Notes under the pieces: model-generated
The model's database searches: none
The model's input: only the letters and a program-made list of their open reading frames with translations
What the model was told of the DNA's origin: nothing
Assembly (NCBI RefSeq): GCF_003369915.1
Contig: NC_046675.1
Span: 9,176,001-9,240,000, forward strand
Source of the DNA: Drosophila miranda
Taxonomy: Eukaryota; Arthropoda; Insecta; Diptera; Drosophilidae
Direction of reading: 5' to 3'
DNA length: 64,000 nt
Translations under genes and position numbers: made by a program
In this document: positions 37,501-49,500 of the stretch, piece by piece
How the letters are laid out: the number at the start of each line of letters is the position of its first letter
Numbering within the stretch: the first letter of the stretch is position 1

Positions 37501-40500
37501 AATCGTAGTGATCCTGCTTGGACAGCAGCTCCTTGCACAGCGTGTAGAGGGTGATAAATTTGCGTGCCAGGAGACGGGCATCCTGGAAGCCCTCGGCCAT
37601 TAACATAATCTCACAAATCAAAGCAAAGTCCGGCACAATCATGGCGCAAGGGCGAAACAATGTTTTCAGGTTCTCCGGCAGCTCCGTGCGGCCGGCATAG
37701 CCCGGATTCATGGTGATAAAAATTCCGACCGACGGCTCCAGCGAAATGCGCTCGCCCATAAAGATAAATTGGGTTTTATGCATCTGTAAACAGAACAGAG
37801 GCAGTGGCCGCAAAACAACCAGGAACGAGAGGTCCACAGCGGAGGACCAGAAACAGCATCACAGGAGCAGCATCCACAACAGGACGGACAAGGTGGCCCA
37901 AGGAAAAGTAATCAATGCGCAGCATGGCAAAGAAGCGGGATAGGATAGGTGGTGGGTAAAATCAATTTGCAAACGCTCCTCGTCGCCACCTCGTGGCCCA
38001 GTACCTTTATCGCGTCCTGTATGGTCTTCACCTGAACGGCCACCACGGACAGCACCTCCACGCAGATGCGATTGAACTCGTCAAAGCAGCCCCAGGCACC
38101 GGTCTGGGCCAGCCCTTTGTAAATGTTGCCACAAGATTTGTAGTCCATTTGCTCCGAGCAGTTGAAGACATAAACCATTACGCCCAGCGCGCGTCCCAGG
38201 TCCTTGGTCGTTTCCGTTTTCCCGGTGCCGGCAGGTCCAGCGGTTGCACCCGCCAGTCGCAGTCGCAAGGACTATCGTCCCGCAATTTTGGTAGATGCGG
38301 CAGCGCGGCGAGAAAGGTGGCATATGTAAATTGCAAGGGAAATTTATTTTCCACTAACGAGTTGTTTAATTTGCAGCGTGCAACGGAAGGTAAGGTGCGT
38401 TGTTAATGGATGCTTCCAGGGGCCGGTCGTCCGGTCTGTGGGGCTGTTTTAAATAGCCCCAGGATATTTGGCAATCAATTGAAAGTTATTGCTTAATTGG
38501 AAAATACTTGGTTGAGTCTCAAGGCTATATCTGACACACACAATTATGCCCATGAATGGAATCCACTTGGATTTTTTGCAGCAACAGGTAAACTTCGTCT
38601 CTCTTTTGGTCACGAATTTCGTAAACATCCTTTTGGGACTCTGTGGCAACGCCAAGAAGATGTTTATACCAAAGACTATAAAAACCTCTTCATTAATTCG
38701 ACTTAAGCACGAAAGCTGTTTAAGAATTCGGTCATCCAATCCACTTAAATTTATGAAGAAATTAGACTTATGGAACAATTAGATTTATAGACGTATGATA
38801 TGTATTAGACTTTGCTAACATTGATGCAGAGACAGAGATAGCAGAGATAACATCACGCCGTTCCACACCACTTTGCGACGAAGAGAGAGATAGCATGAGA
38901 GACAAAACGCAAAACTAGTTCTCATAGCCGCTTATAGACACGTCCCCCGGCTATCAGTCGAAGAACTGAGGCTCTATTTCTGACAAAATTATGTTTTCCA
39001 GCACACAAAGCCAGTCAGCCAGCAAAATTGGATCTGATAATGTCTGCCGCAGTGCTAGTCCCAGATCAACTGGAAAGCCAAGCTGACGCATATATATCTC
39101 TCGCTCTCACTGCATGCTCTTTCCATCAGGCTCTCTGTGTTTTTGCGAATAGTCAGTTATCAAAGGCTAATGTCATACGACCATAGATGTTGTTTCTCTT
39201 TGGTCGCAAAGATCTTTTTTGAACTCTGTGGCAACGCCAAGAAAATGCAAAATAAATCGGAGATCTGGCCACACTTTAAATAAACAAAAAGCCGCGTGGA
39301 AATTGTGAAATTATTAAAAATGATCGCGAAAATATTAACCTGGAAGTGCAGGATCAGTTGAGTTTTGTGTTCAAGTATATTATATATATGTCGTACTATA
39401 TATTTAACAGGATAATGAACCTATGTTTTCTCTTAATATCAATGTAAACACAACTTGAGAAAATTGATTGGTAAGTCCTAAATCGAACATGAGAAAATGG
39501 CCCTATTTAAGTACAATATACGATATACTCTTCCATATACATATGTACATATTTACATAATTCATAGCCTGAGTTTAAGGGTAGACATTGCCCTTTATAT
39601 TTTTAACACGTGTGTTATAAATTATGGATGGGATGGGAGTTAAAAAGATAAAATCTGATTGTGCGTACTGCGTGAAATATGCAATTGTTTGATAAAAAAT
39701 GGCGGTAATTACACGCGCAAATATGTGCAAATTTATTGAATTTCCGGCAGTTTCTTTCACTCCCCTCACTCGCTTTCTCTTTGGTTGATTGTTTCTTGAA
39801 TGGACTTCAGAAGCAACGGGAGACGGTCTTTCAATCATTCAAAGCCGACCATGGACTTTTCATGTGTAGCGGATTTCCGCTGCTAAACCCATTAACGCCC
39901 CCTCTCCGCCAGACGACTCGTATTTACTTCAAATCGATTTCCTAAGTGCAGAGTGAAAGTAAATACGCGACTCACCTGCGTCAGGGTGATGTAGCAGCGA
40001 TCTGTGAGCGGTGTGATGACCAGTCGCGATGTGTTACCGAGGTATTCGTAGGCGTATCGGAACTCTGCATCGCAAATGTTGGCAAAGCAATCCTCGTCGC
40101 CGCCGCCCGCACTGATGGCGGTGCCTGCCCCGCCGCTGGAGCTGCCCGCCTGGTCGTCGTCCCAGCGATGGCGCAGCTGGCTCTGCCACTGGAAGGCCAG
40201 GGAGTTGTCGACCTTGGAGGATATGATCTTGCCCACAACATCCCGCGAGTGCACATCAATGGTGCAGATGGTCATGATCTTCTGGCGATCGCCCGGCGAC
40301 AGTTCTCCCAGCAGCAAATTGATCAGCGCATTTAATTGGGCCATCTGTCGCTTGTGGAGCTCCTTCATGACGCCCTCGTAGCCCTCCTCCATGCAGCTGA
40401 ACGATCGATTCACATCCGCCGTCCAGCTGATCTGGCTGCAGCAGAGGGCCACTTGGGCTGGCCAATCGTAGAGCCAGAGCTCGCGCGGCTTCTCCCCAAA

Positions 40501-43500
40501 GGCGCGCAGAGCTCTGCGGAAGAGCTCGTGGAGGGTGCTCCGCATTTGCTGGATGATGGCGCGCAGCCAGAGCTCCACACGGCCACTGCAGACGATGAAG
40601 GCGGGCTGATCCTGCTCCGCCACAAAGGGCACGTACTCATCGTTCTCCTTCGAGTGCATGCCCACGGCATGGGTGGTGTTGGTCTCGTATTGGAGCCTCA
40701 GAATCGAGTCGAATAGCTTGATGAGGTGGCGATCGATGACCTGCGGATTGTTGCCGTTGGAGAGTATGTCCAGCAGGTCGGCGGCCGAGATGAAGTAGAA
40801 GCGGGGGAAGGCCAGCCGCTTGGTCTCCAGATAATCGTTCAACGCCTTCTCGCAGATGGCCAGACGCTGCTGCAGTTGCAGCAACTGGGGCAGGACGTCC
40901 TCGTGCCGCAGCACCACCTGCATAACGACCCGCACTCCACTGACGCGTGCCAGCAGCACCGTGAAGTCGGCATCAATGCGCTCAAAGTTGGCCGCATCTG
41001 CCGGCAGTTGGGCTCTGATGTCCGCCGAGCCGATGAAGATGCACTCGAGGTAAATCCACTTGCGCTGCACCTCCAGCCAGTTGACAATCAGGGTGTCGAT
41101 GCCACTGAGGACACGCTGCCAGTGGCCGAGTTTGTCGAGCAGGTACTCGATGTGCTTCGATGTGGAAATATTCTGCAGCTGCATCTGGTTGTCGTCCAGC
41201 GTCTCGATGAGCTCCTCCGACACCTTGAGCAGCTGTATGCTGGGACGTGTCTGGTGTGGCTCCAGCTCGAATTCCAGATGCGCCCACGTGGCCTTGATTT
41301 CGTCGAGCACCTTGGTCACGGTCAGCTCCTTGATGGCGCGATCCACGGTGTTCTTGATGTCCTCCTCATGATGCTGCAGCTGCAGCCTCAGCAGCTGGGC
41401 GAGGCTCGTCGACTTGTTGCATTTGTACGAGAGCTGTGCGGGTGAGTGCATAAACGGGCGAATATTTTAATTATTTCATCAGTAATTTGAGTACATTGGC
41501 AGGGCTTGCAACGCACTACAATTAGAGTACTCATATCTCTGTTTGGCATTAACAAGCCTATAATTGCTGTATATAATTGTTGGAGATGCATTTCGAAACC
41601 AAACATAATATATGCGTTATAATTACGCATATTTTGACTGCTCTCCGACCGACTTAATTAACTAGAACACAACAACAGAGGCAGCAGCAGCATCCCAGAC
41701 TGCATTCCTGTGTCGGCCCGAGGCTAAGGATCGAATCTACCACTCCCTTGCTAAGCCTGTTGTAAGTTCTGTTCAGAGCTCGGTCCAATGGCTGTTTGGT
41801 AATTAAATAATGCATCTAATCCGTAGAAATGCCAGCAGTTTGGCATATGCTTTGATAACTGAATGTTCATTCGGGCGTCTGTTAAGGTTAAGGATTAGTA
41901 TTTTGATTTGGATATACACTTACAAGCTCCTCCATTCGGTGCTGTCCACTTAGCTGCTCACAAGTCGAGGAGAAGACCGGGAAGACGAAAGAGATTTGAT
42001 TGGAGTTTAGCTAGTGATTCATTTCAATTATTCGTCTTGATTTGAATTGACTGAGCTGCCTCTAAGCCGATGATGCATACATATGTATATATGTATATCC
42101 TTGAGTAAACTCTTTCCCCCGTGCAACCGAATTTGTTTGCGCTGCTTTATCCCACTGTTGGCTTACAAATCGAGTGGCACCGATGATGTCTATGTCGGCT
42201 CCACAACATGGTTAACGCTGCGTCATTCGATGTGACAAGTTGCTCGCCTGCAGCAGCTCCTGCTCCAGCTCCAGCTCCAGCTCCTCCTGTCATCCTCCTG
42301 CCGTTTGGCGTTTGCCAACACATCACCTGCTAATGTGTTTGCCCAATGTGCGCCATTGTGCAGCCGCTGCTGCTGCTGCTGCTGGCCGCGCACCGACACA
42401 CACAAAGAGAGACATCAGCCGGCAGTCAGGCAGTCGGGGCAGATTGCAAGCTCCATTCCTCCATTGTTGGGTCGCTCAATCATTTGGAAAGACACACACA
42501 CACACACACACAACGTACACCGCATAGATTCCCATACCTCGCCCCACCATTGATGTCGGTCCATTATGCTTACCTTTGTCAGTTGCATCAGCTCCAGCCA
42601 ATGGCGTTCCGTAATTGCTGGATTCTGCAGTTCGGTAATGGCCCGCAGGGAGGCCACCAGCTCCCGGAGGACACCCACAATGTAGACATAGGGCGCCCAG
42701 TCGCGTATACATTTGTCGAGGGTGCGCAAATCGCGCGTGAATTTCTTGCACTCGTGCTCCATATCGTCCGTGTCGATGAGCAGCCAAGGTGTCGCATGCC
42801 AATCAACAATGCACGACTCGATGACACGAACAAAGTCCCACAATTGCTGAGAGGGGGAATCAAAACAGAGGATATTTAGGAGCATGTACTCGTATGTATG
42901 ACTCAATCACCGCGATGAAGCCGCGTGTTTAATTTCCTATCTTCCAGATGGCGATACCTTTACTCGCCTGAGTTCCACTTCGCATAGCTGCAGGGTGGTC
43001 GTATCGGGTGCCGCAATGTCGAGGAGTCGCGCCCAACGCGTGTAGAGACGCTGCTGTCTGCCGAAGCGATGGAGACGCACGTAGACCTCGTCGCAGGCAT
43101 CGTACACCTGCGGACAGGGCACTCGAAAGAACTGCAAGGAATTCAGAATCAGATATTGTTAAACGCAGGACAGACAGACAGCCCACCGGCATGCGTTGGA
43201 ACTGCCTGGCATAGTGCTGCAAGTGGCACGTGTGCAGGCCAATGAGCGAGGCGACTCTTTGCTGCTGGTGGAAGCGTGTGTCCTGCAGCGCCTCCTGCTT
43301 GACGCTGCTGCACTGCTTCAGCTGTTGCCACTGCTGCGGCAGTTGTTCGATGCTGCGCAGCAGCTGTGATTCGTACTCCACATTGTAGGTCTTGAGCAGG
43401 GCCATGATGTCCTTCAGCGGCTTGAAAACAGTATCCGCGTACGGCTCGCGCTGACGTATCTCCGCCATGATGGCCAGAACACGAAGCAGCGCCTTAAAGT

Positions 43501-46500
43501 CCTGGCGTGCAATATGCAGCTGCAACGTCTCATGGCCGCGCGCAATGAAGGCATTCAGCTCCTGCAAATGGAGGAAGTTTTAGCTATATTCAAGGCCCCT
43601 TTTAGGTGCGACTTACCTTGAGGGTGCCCTGGACATAGCGGAGGAGCCACTGCTTGCAGAGATGCGACCACTTGCAGGCCAGATTCAGCAGACCGTACTT
43701 GAGGGGCTTCAGATCCAGGGCCAGCCAGCCATTGATGCACTCCCGATTCTCCATCTGGTCAATCGCCTCGTGCACCTCGCTGTACTGCTCGATCTGTGGG
43801 GGCAAGAACGGTGGGTGCTCCAGGGCGTTGACAACTTCATTTGACTGGCCCCCCCAATCCTAATTTATTTGCTAATTTTCCACATATGTGTGCGCACAAT
43901 GCGGCCCAACACTAAGCCCCGGATGCTGTATAGTATACGGTGTTTTGTATATATTGTTGGTAGTGGCGTGGGTTTATTAAGCGCACCAGCTGCCCCAGAG
44001 GCAGCTCAATGGCTAGTCATAAATAAAATGCCGGTCAGTGATTTTTCGTGCTCTATTCTTGGGCTAGGGTATCGTTGAATATATGACCTACTGCGACACG
44101 CAACTGAATTCCACGAACGAAGACGGGCGTGTGTTCTACGGGGGTATTTTTGTCTACAGGAATATCTTGAATTAACTCAAATTTTGCTAGGTTTTTCAAG
44201 ATCTTTACTCAACATAAAAATTAAAACAAAACAAATAGGAAGCCCTGTTCGGTAAATACTTACTAAAATGGACCTGTGCTAGTGATGGTACTTGTCATTG
44301 GTGTGAAAAATCTACCAAAATCTCACGAATTCTTGAATTTTCCCATAAGAAATCCACTTAATTCCCGAATGATTCACTGAATTAAAGCCTGAAGCCTGTC
44401 GGAAACATTCGTATATCCTCCATAAGATATCCCCCTTCCACTCCAGCTAATATCCCTCCTAAGGATTACTTCCATTTAGAGACGTTAAGGGTAAACGTGT
44501 TTGGCATTAATTTTTGAAAGGGAAATTAAATGAAATGTTGAGAGCATTAGGCCATTCGGACTTCGTTCTTGCGCTACTGGCGGTTTTTCTTGCCGGGGCA
44601 ACTTCTCTCTCATTTTATTGGGGCAACACCCAATTTCACACGCCTTGCCTTCCATGTCCACGTCCATGTCCATGCACTTTGACCATGATTTGTTGTTCTT
44701 CTGCCTGTTCTGTTGTGCTGCCCCCTTCCCCTTCATGATGTGGCATGAATGCACGAGTGTGTGTGGTGCGCCTTTTGTGTTATTTATTGGATGCTTTTCG
44801 GGGCGTTTGATAATTGTTTAAAGAAAATATTACGCATACGTCGGCGATTTGCCTGCTGTTGCTGCTGGAGGATCCGGGCATAAGTCAGCGACGGACGCCA
44901 TGTGGCGGCCCAAGCATCTCTTTTTGGTGCTTATTCCAGCACAGATTTTGGCTCTGGCCCGGCCGCACACAACACATTTGACCCTAAATGGTCAGCATTT
45001 ATCAAGCGTTATTGGTCTCAGGGGCTACACAACGTAAATTGTGTGGTTGCCAATCGAGCGACCCACTCGGTCTCTAGCGTCCGTCTGTTCGTCTGTTCGT
45101 CTGTCTTTCTGGCCCTCTTCTTCGACTCTAGCTCTTACCAATATATGTTTTTCCTTCCGCTGCGGAGCGGAATCTTGTGTGTCTCTTGGCATTTTGTCCC
45201 TCGGATATTTTGGCATTATTGGGGATTTGGCTTACCTCTTTTTTGAATGTCTCCATGATGGCATAGCCGCCGCCGCTGACATGCTGTGTCTGCTCTTTGG
45301 CCGCCACCATGCACGCAGCCAACACATCGCCGCTCTGCTGGGTCCAGAGGAATGCATAGGCGTTGAATTTGGCAGCATAAGTCAATGCGGCTCGAACCGT
45401 ATCATCCAGAGCATCGCGTATGGCTTTTTCCAGCATCTCCAAGTCATCCAAGCCTGCCTCTGCGGGGGACACTGAGAGGGAACGTTGACGTTGAAAATGT
45501 GAAAAGCATGCAAGGGGGAGGGGAGGTGTGTAATACCACGGCATTCCATTTTTTGGCTATAAGCCTTGGCTGCCTGCAGCAGGTTAAACTGCACGGTCTG
45601 GTGCTTGTCCTTCTCCTCGACCTCCTCCATTGTCTTCGGATCATCATCATCATTCTCATCGTTATCATCTTCATCATCCTCTGACAGGGCATTGTCAGGC
45701 ACAATTCTTGGCATGCAGTCGCATGTCTGTTTTATATCGAGCAACAGCTGCTCGACAATTTGTTGAAAATTATTTTCCACACTTGCATTAAAGGCTGGCG
45801 AAAAGCGTATTTCCGTTTCCGTCAGTTCCAATTTCACCTCGAAGAGTGGAGCATCGTTGACTGTTGTTGTCGTTGCTGTTGTTGTTGCTATTGCTGTTGT
45901 TGTAGCGGTTGTTGCGGTTGCTGTCGCTTGTGGCACTGTGATTTGCTGTAGAACTAACCTTGCCACACTCGCTGTGCAAGTCGCAGTCGGAGACGGAGTT
46001 GGAGTCGCTGAAGTGGCCCCTGGCTCCGCCACAGACAACGGAGGAGTCCTCGCTGTTGCTGTTGCTGTCATTTCTTTGTACAAATACTCTAAACTGAATT
46101 ACACGGCGTATGAGTAATGCGAAAATTAAATTTAGTCTTCAGTTTGTTCATGGCACCTCTGCCACCCTCTGCTTGACTGGCGTCTGCATGCAATCACGAA
46201 AAGTGCCGTTAAGTGAAACATGCAATTGACGCATGAATGCTTTTTGTTGTTGCTGTTGCTGTTGCATGTAGCATGTTGCATGTTGGTGTGGTTGCTGCTG
46301 CTGCTTTCTCTGCAAAGGTGTCTTTTCGTATTTGCGGTTTTTTTTGGGTTTTTGGGTGGAGTGCAATTTTGTGCTCATTTACTTGATTAGTTTTGATGAG
46401 ACATAAAAGGAGCTGCTGCTGGCAGCGTGTCGGAAATTAATAAATTTGTTGCCTGCTTAGCTATTGGCTGGTGCAAGTGGAAGGGCTTTAAAATGGATGG

Positions 46501-49500
46501 ATGGTAGTGATTTCGGGGGTATATGTATTGTTATTTGTAAAACCTGATTCTCATGGCCTGTCGCACTTCGCGGACAATCAACTGATCAACGCTGGCCAAA
46601 TATTTGTTATACTGCCGTCGCTGCTCTTCGGGGAATTCCCTAACAAACTGGATACACAGAGAAACAGAGAGACAAACATCCTGCATCTAGTATACGACTC
46701 TTAAAGTGACTCACTCACCTCCTGGACACTCAGATCTCTTGAGTACAGCTGAAACTCTTGCGATTCGTAGTTGAAAAACAAACAAAAGTTGGCTATCAAG
46801 AGGCGATTGAGCAACATTTTGGTCTCATCGCATTGCAGCAGCCGCAGACGCACACGCTCCTGCTGGTGGCGTAAATCCAGCAGATTTCTGCCATAGAGAC
46901 TTCGCTGATGCAGCGGCTCTCGACTCCAGCGCCGCATGCTGGCCAGGATGGCATCCAGATTGTCATGCGATTGCTGGAGACGGGCGAACAGGTCACGACT
47001 CTGCTCAAAAATGCTGGCTATAAGCGGCTCATCTGAGAGGAGAGAATGGCCGGCTGGAATGTTAAGGTTCCTCCCACAGAAAAGTACTCACCGTAGCAGC
47101 GCCAAGTCAACTGGTCGCAGGCCACTGCCACCTGCTCATCGATGGCCGCCAGCTCGTTGCGTATCAGCTGCAGCTCGGCGGCGGCACACTCTCCCGTCCG
47201 GATCCCATTGTAGAACTCCCCGATCTTTATGAGGCGGATGCGTCGCTCCCAATAGGCATCCCGCTGGGCGTACAGCGACAGCAGCTCCTTCGGCAGCTGA
47301 AAGAGATCGCCGGACAGGCAACCAGTGGCCTGCAGGGCCGACAAATACTTTGTCTCCTTCAAGAGGGTAAACAGAGCCACAGAGAAATTCAGATGCAGCT
47401 GTCGGTCATCTAGCGATTGGGCGATGACTGCTTCATCCAGTCCTTTCAGAATGAGCTTGTCGATGCCCCCCTGCCAAGTGGTCCAGATCTTCATTTGCAG
47501 ATTGCTGAGCTTGGTGGTCAGAATGTTGCGACGGGAGAGCAGAGAGTCCCACTTGAGCGGCATCCTCTGCAGCTCTGATTTCTCCAACAGCCTGGACAAA
47601 GGGGATATTAGGTGGATATCTTATTTAGTGGCCCGGAATACCTACAATTTCTCTATGAGCTGATTCAGCTCCTTGGCCCCCAGCTCATTGCAGCAGTTGA
47701 TGTGCTGCTCCAGCCACATCATGGCCCCCGCAATGGGGGGGAAATTAAAGGGCATTGGAAGGGCAGCCAGGCCACGAATCTCGTAGCCGAGCAGCACCTC
47801 GGCCACACTCCCCTCCAGCTGCTGCAGCTCCGAGTCGTAGATGGCCAGAATGTGGGGCAGAATCCGCACCAGTTCCGGCTGCACGGCACTGCGCTGCAGC
47901 AGGCAGCCGAACATCAGCGACAGCTTTAGCAGGTGCATCCAACTGTGGCACTGCTCGAAGGCCTGCAGCAGGACGGTGGCCAACTTCTGCTCCAGCAGTT
48001 GCATGCGTTCAAAGAAGAGCGCCTGTTCGCGCTTGAAGCACTTCCATTTGCTGGCTGCCGGGGCCGTCAGATCGATGTCCACGTTGCTCCATTGCTCGAA
48101 GAGCACTTTGAACTCGTTGAATATCTTTATGGCGATGGCGCAGAGAGGGAAATTGTTAAATGACTCTGCCACTTGGCGGTGCTCGGTAATTGAAGAGTGT
48201 TGTCTTACCTCTCGGATGCGCTCGGTGAGCATTTTGCCACGCAATCCGCCAATTTCGAGTTTCTCCAGTTGCTGAAACTGAACCGCTGCCTCGAACACCT
48301 GCCGCAACTCCGACAACTGGGCCAAGAAGCCATCGAGTGTTTGGCCAAACACATCCTCGTTGCAGAAGCGCCACAACTGCTGCAAATCGTCGGGCGGTGG
48401 CGAGTGGGTGGTGGCACCGGCTCCAGGGAGGGCTGGCAACAGAACCTGGCTGCTGGCATACCTCTCCTTGTACTGCAGCATGCGTTGCCTGGGAAATGGG
48501 GAAAAGCTAACGAAAACTTCAGACAGATGCCGGAGGGTTCTCACTTGAAAAACTCCAAAACATTGCTGGTGCGATTGATACGCAACAGGCCCTCGTCGGC
48601 ATCGCCCTGGAAGAGCAGTGGGAACTCCAGGTCCTCGGCGGCCCGATGCACCAGCATGTTGCATATGCATCGCAGCAGCACACTCATCCTTTGGGTGCTC
48701 CGATAGTAGCGTGCATTGCTCCACACCAGGTGCACCACATGAACGAGCGGGGCAATCAGCTCGTGGCCATTGCTGAACTGCACCGAGTTGAAGGCGGCTG
48801 TCTGCCGGAGAAGGGGCTGCAGCCACAGCGAGACATCCTGGGCCTCCACCCAGGCGGCGACCAGCTGCCGAAATGCCTTGGCATACGGCTGATGGTAGAC
48901 GGACTCGATGCGCTCCAGGATCTGGCCGAGAGTCTTGTGTGTGGCCTCGCGTAGCTGCTCGTAGATGTTCTGCAAATTGAGTTTGCGGTTCGTCCAGAAG
49001 CCAATCTCCTGGGCAGGCATCGACACCACCGTGATGTGCTTGGCCTGCGACTGGGCGGCCATGCCGATGGCCTGGCACTCGGAACGCTCAATGACAATGT
49101 CATGCATTTGGGTGGTCCAATTGATGAACATCTCCTCCAGCAGATTCCGAAACTTTGGCTCCAGGGCGGGTAGCAAGTCCCTGCAAAGGCAATGGGGTTG
49201 GGAATGGGACATTGCTTTTATTTGGAATCCCATTAAATGCCCAACTTTTTGGCCAAATGGGGGAAACTTTTTTAATGAGAAAAAAACATTATATTGACCC
49301 AATTGAAAACAAATTTGCACTTGGATTGCAGCAACCCCTTGGTTTGCTTTTAGTTAGCAAAACCTGGTTCTATCATTCTCTTTATATGCAATTTTTAATA
49401 TAAATTTGATCTCAATCAATTTGATTTTATTGTTTATTTTCTGTTCAGTTTCTGTGCTGTGTTCTCTGGCTCTTGGGCCTGGCTGCTGGTTATTGAGTTT

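Noticed and set aside
36236..37603. 455-codon plus-strand frame over dynein A
   Set aside because: Antisense to conserved AAA2/AAA3 exons; GC-rich codon bias keeps the opposite frame open.
42492..42512. Repeat array considered as CRISPR-like or satellite
   Set aside because: Simple dinucleotide without spacers, in a eukaryotic intron.
48125..48208. Continuous frame through this segment of dynein A as coding sequence
   Set aside because: Family alignment (IRE followed by [11 protein letters not shown]) and GTAAGA...AAG sites fit an 84-base in-frame intron better.
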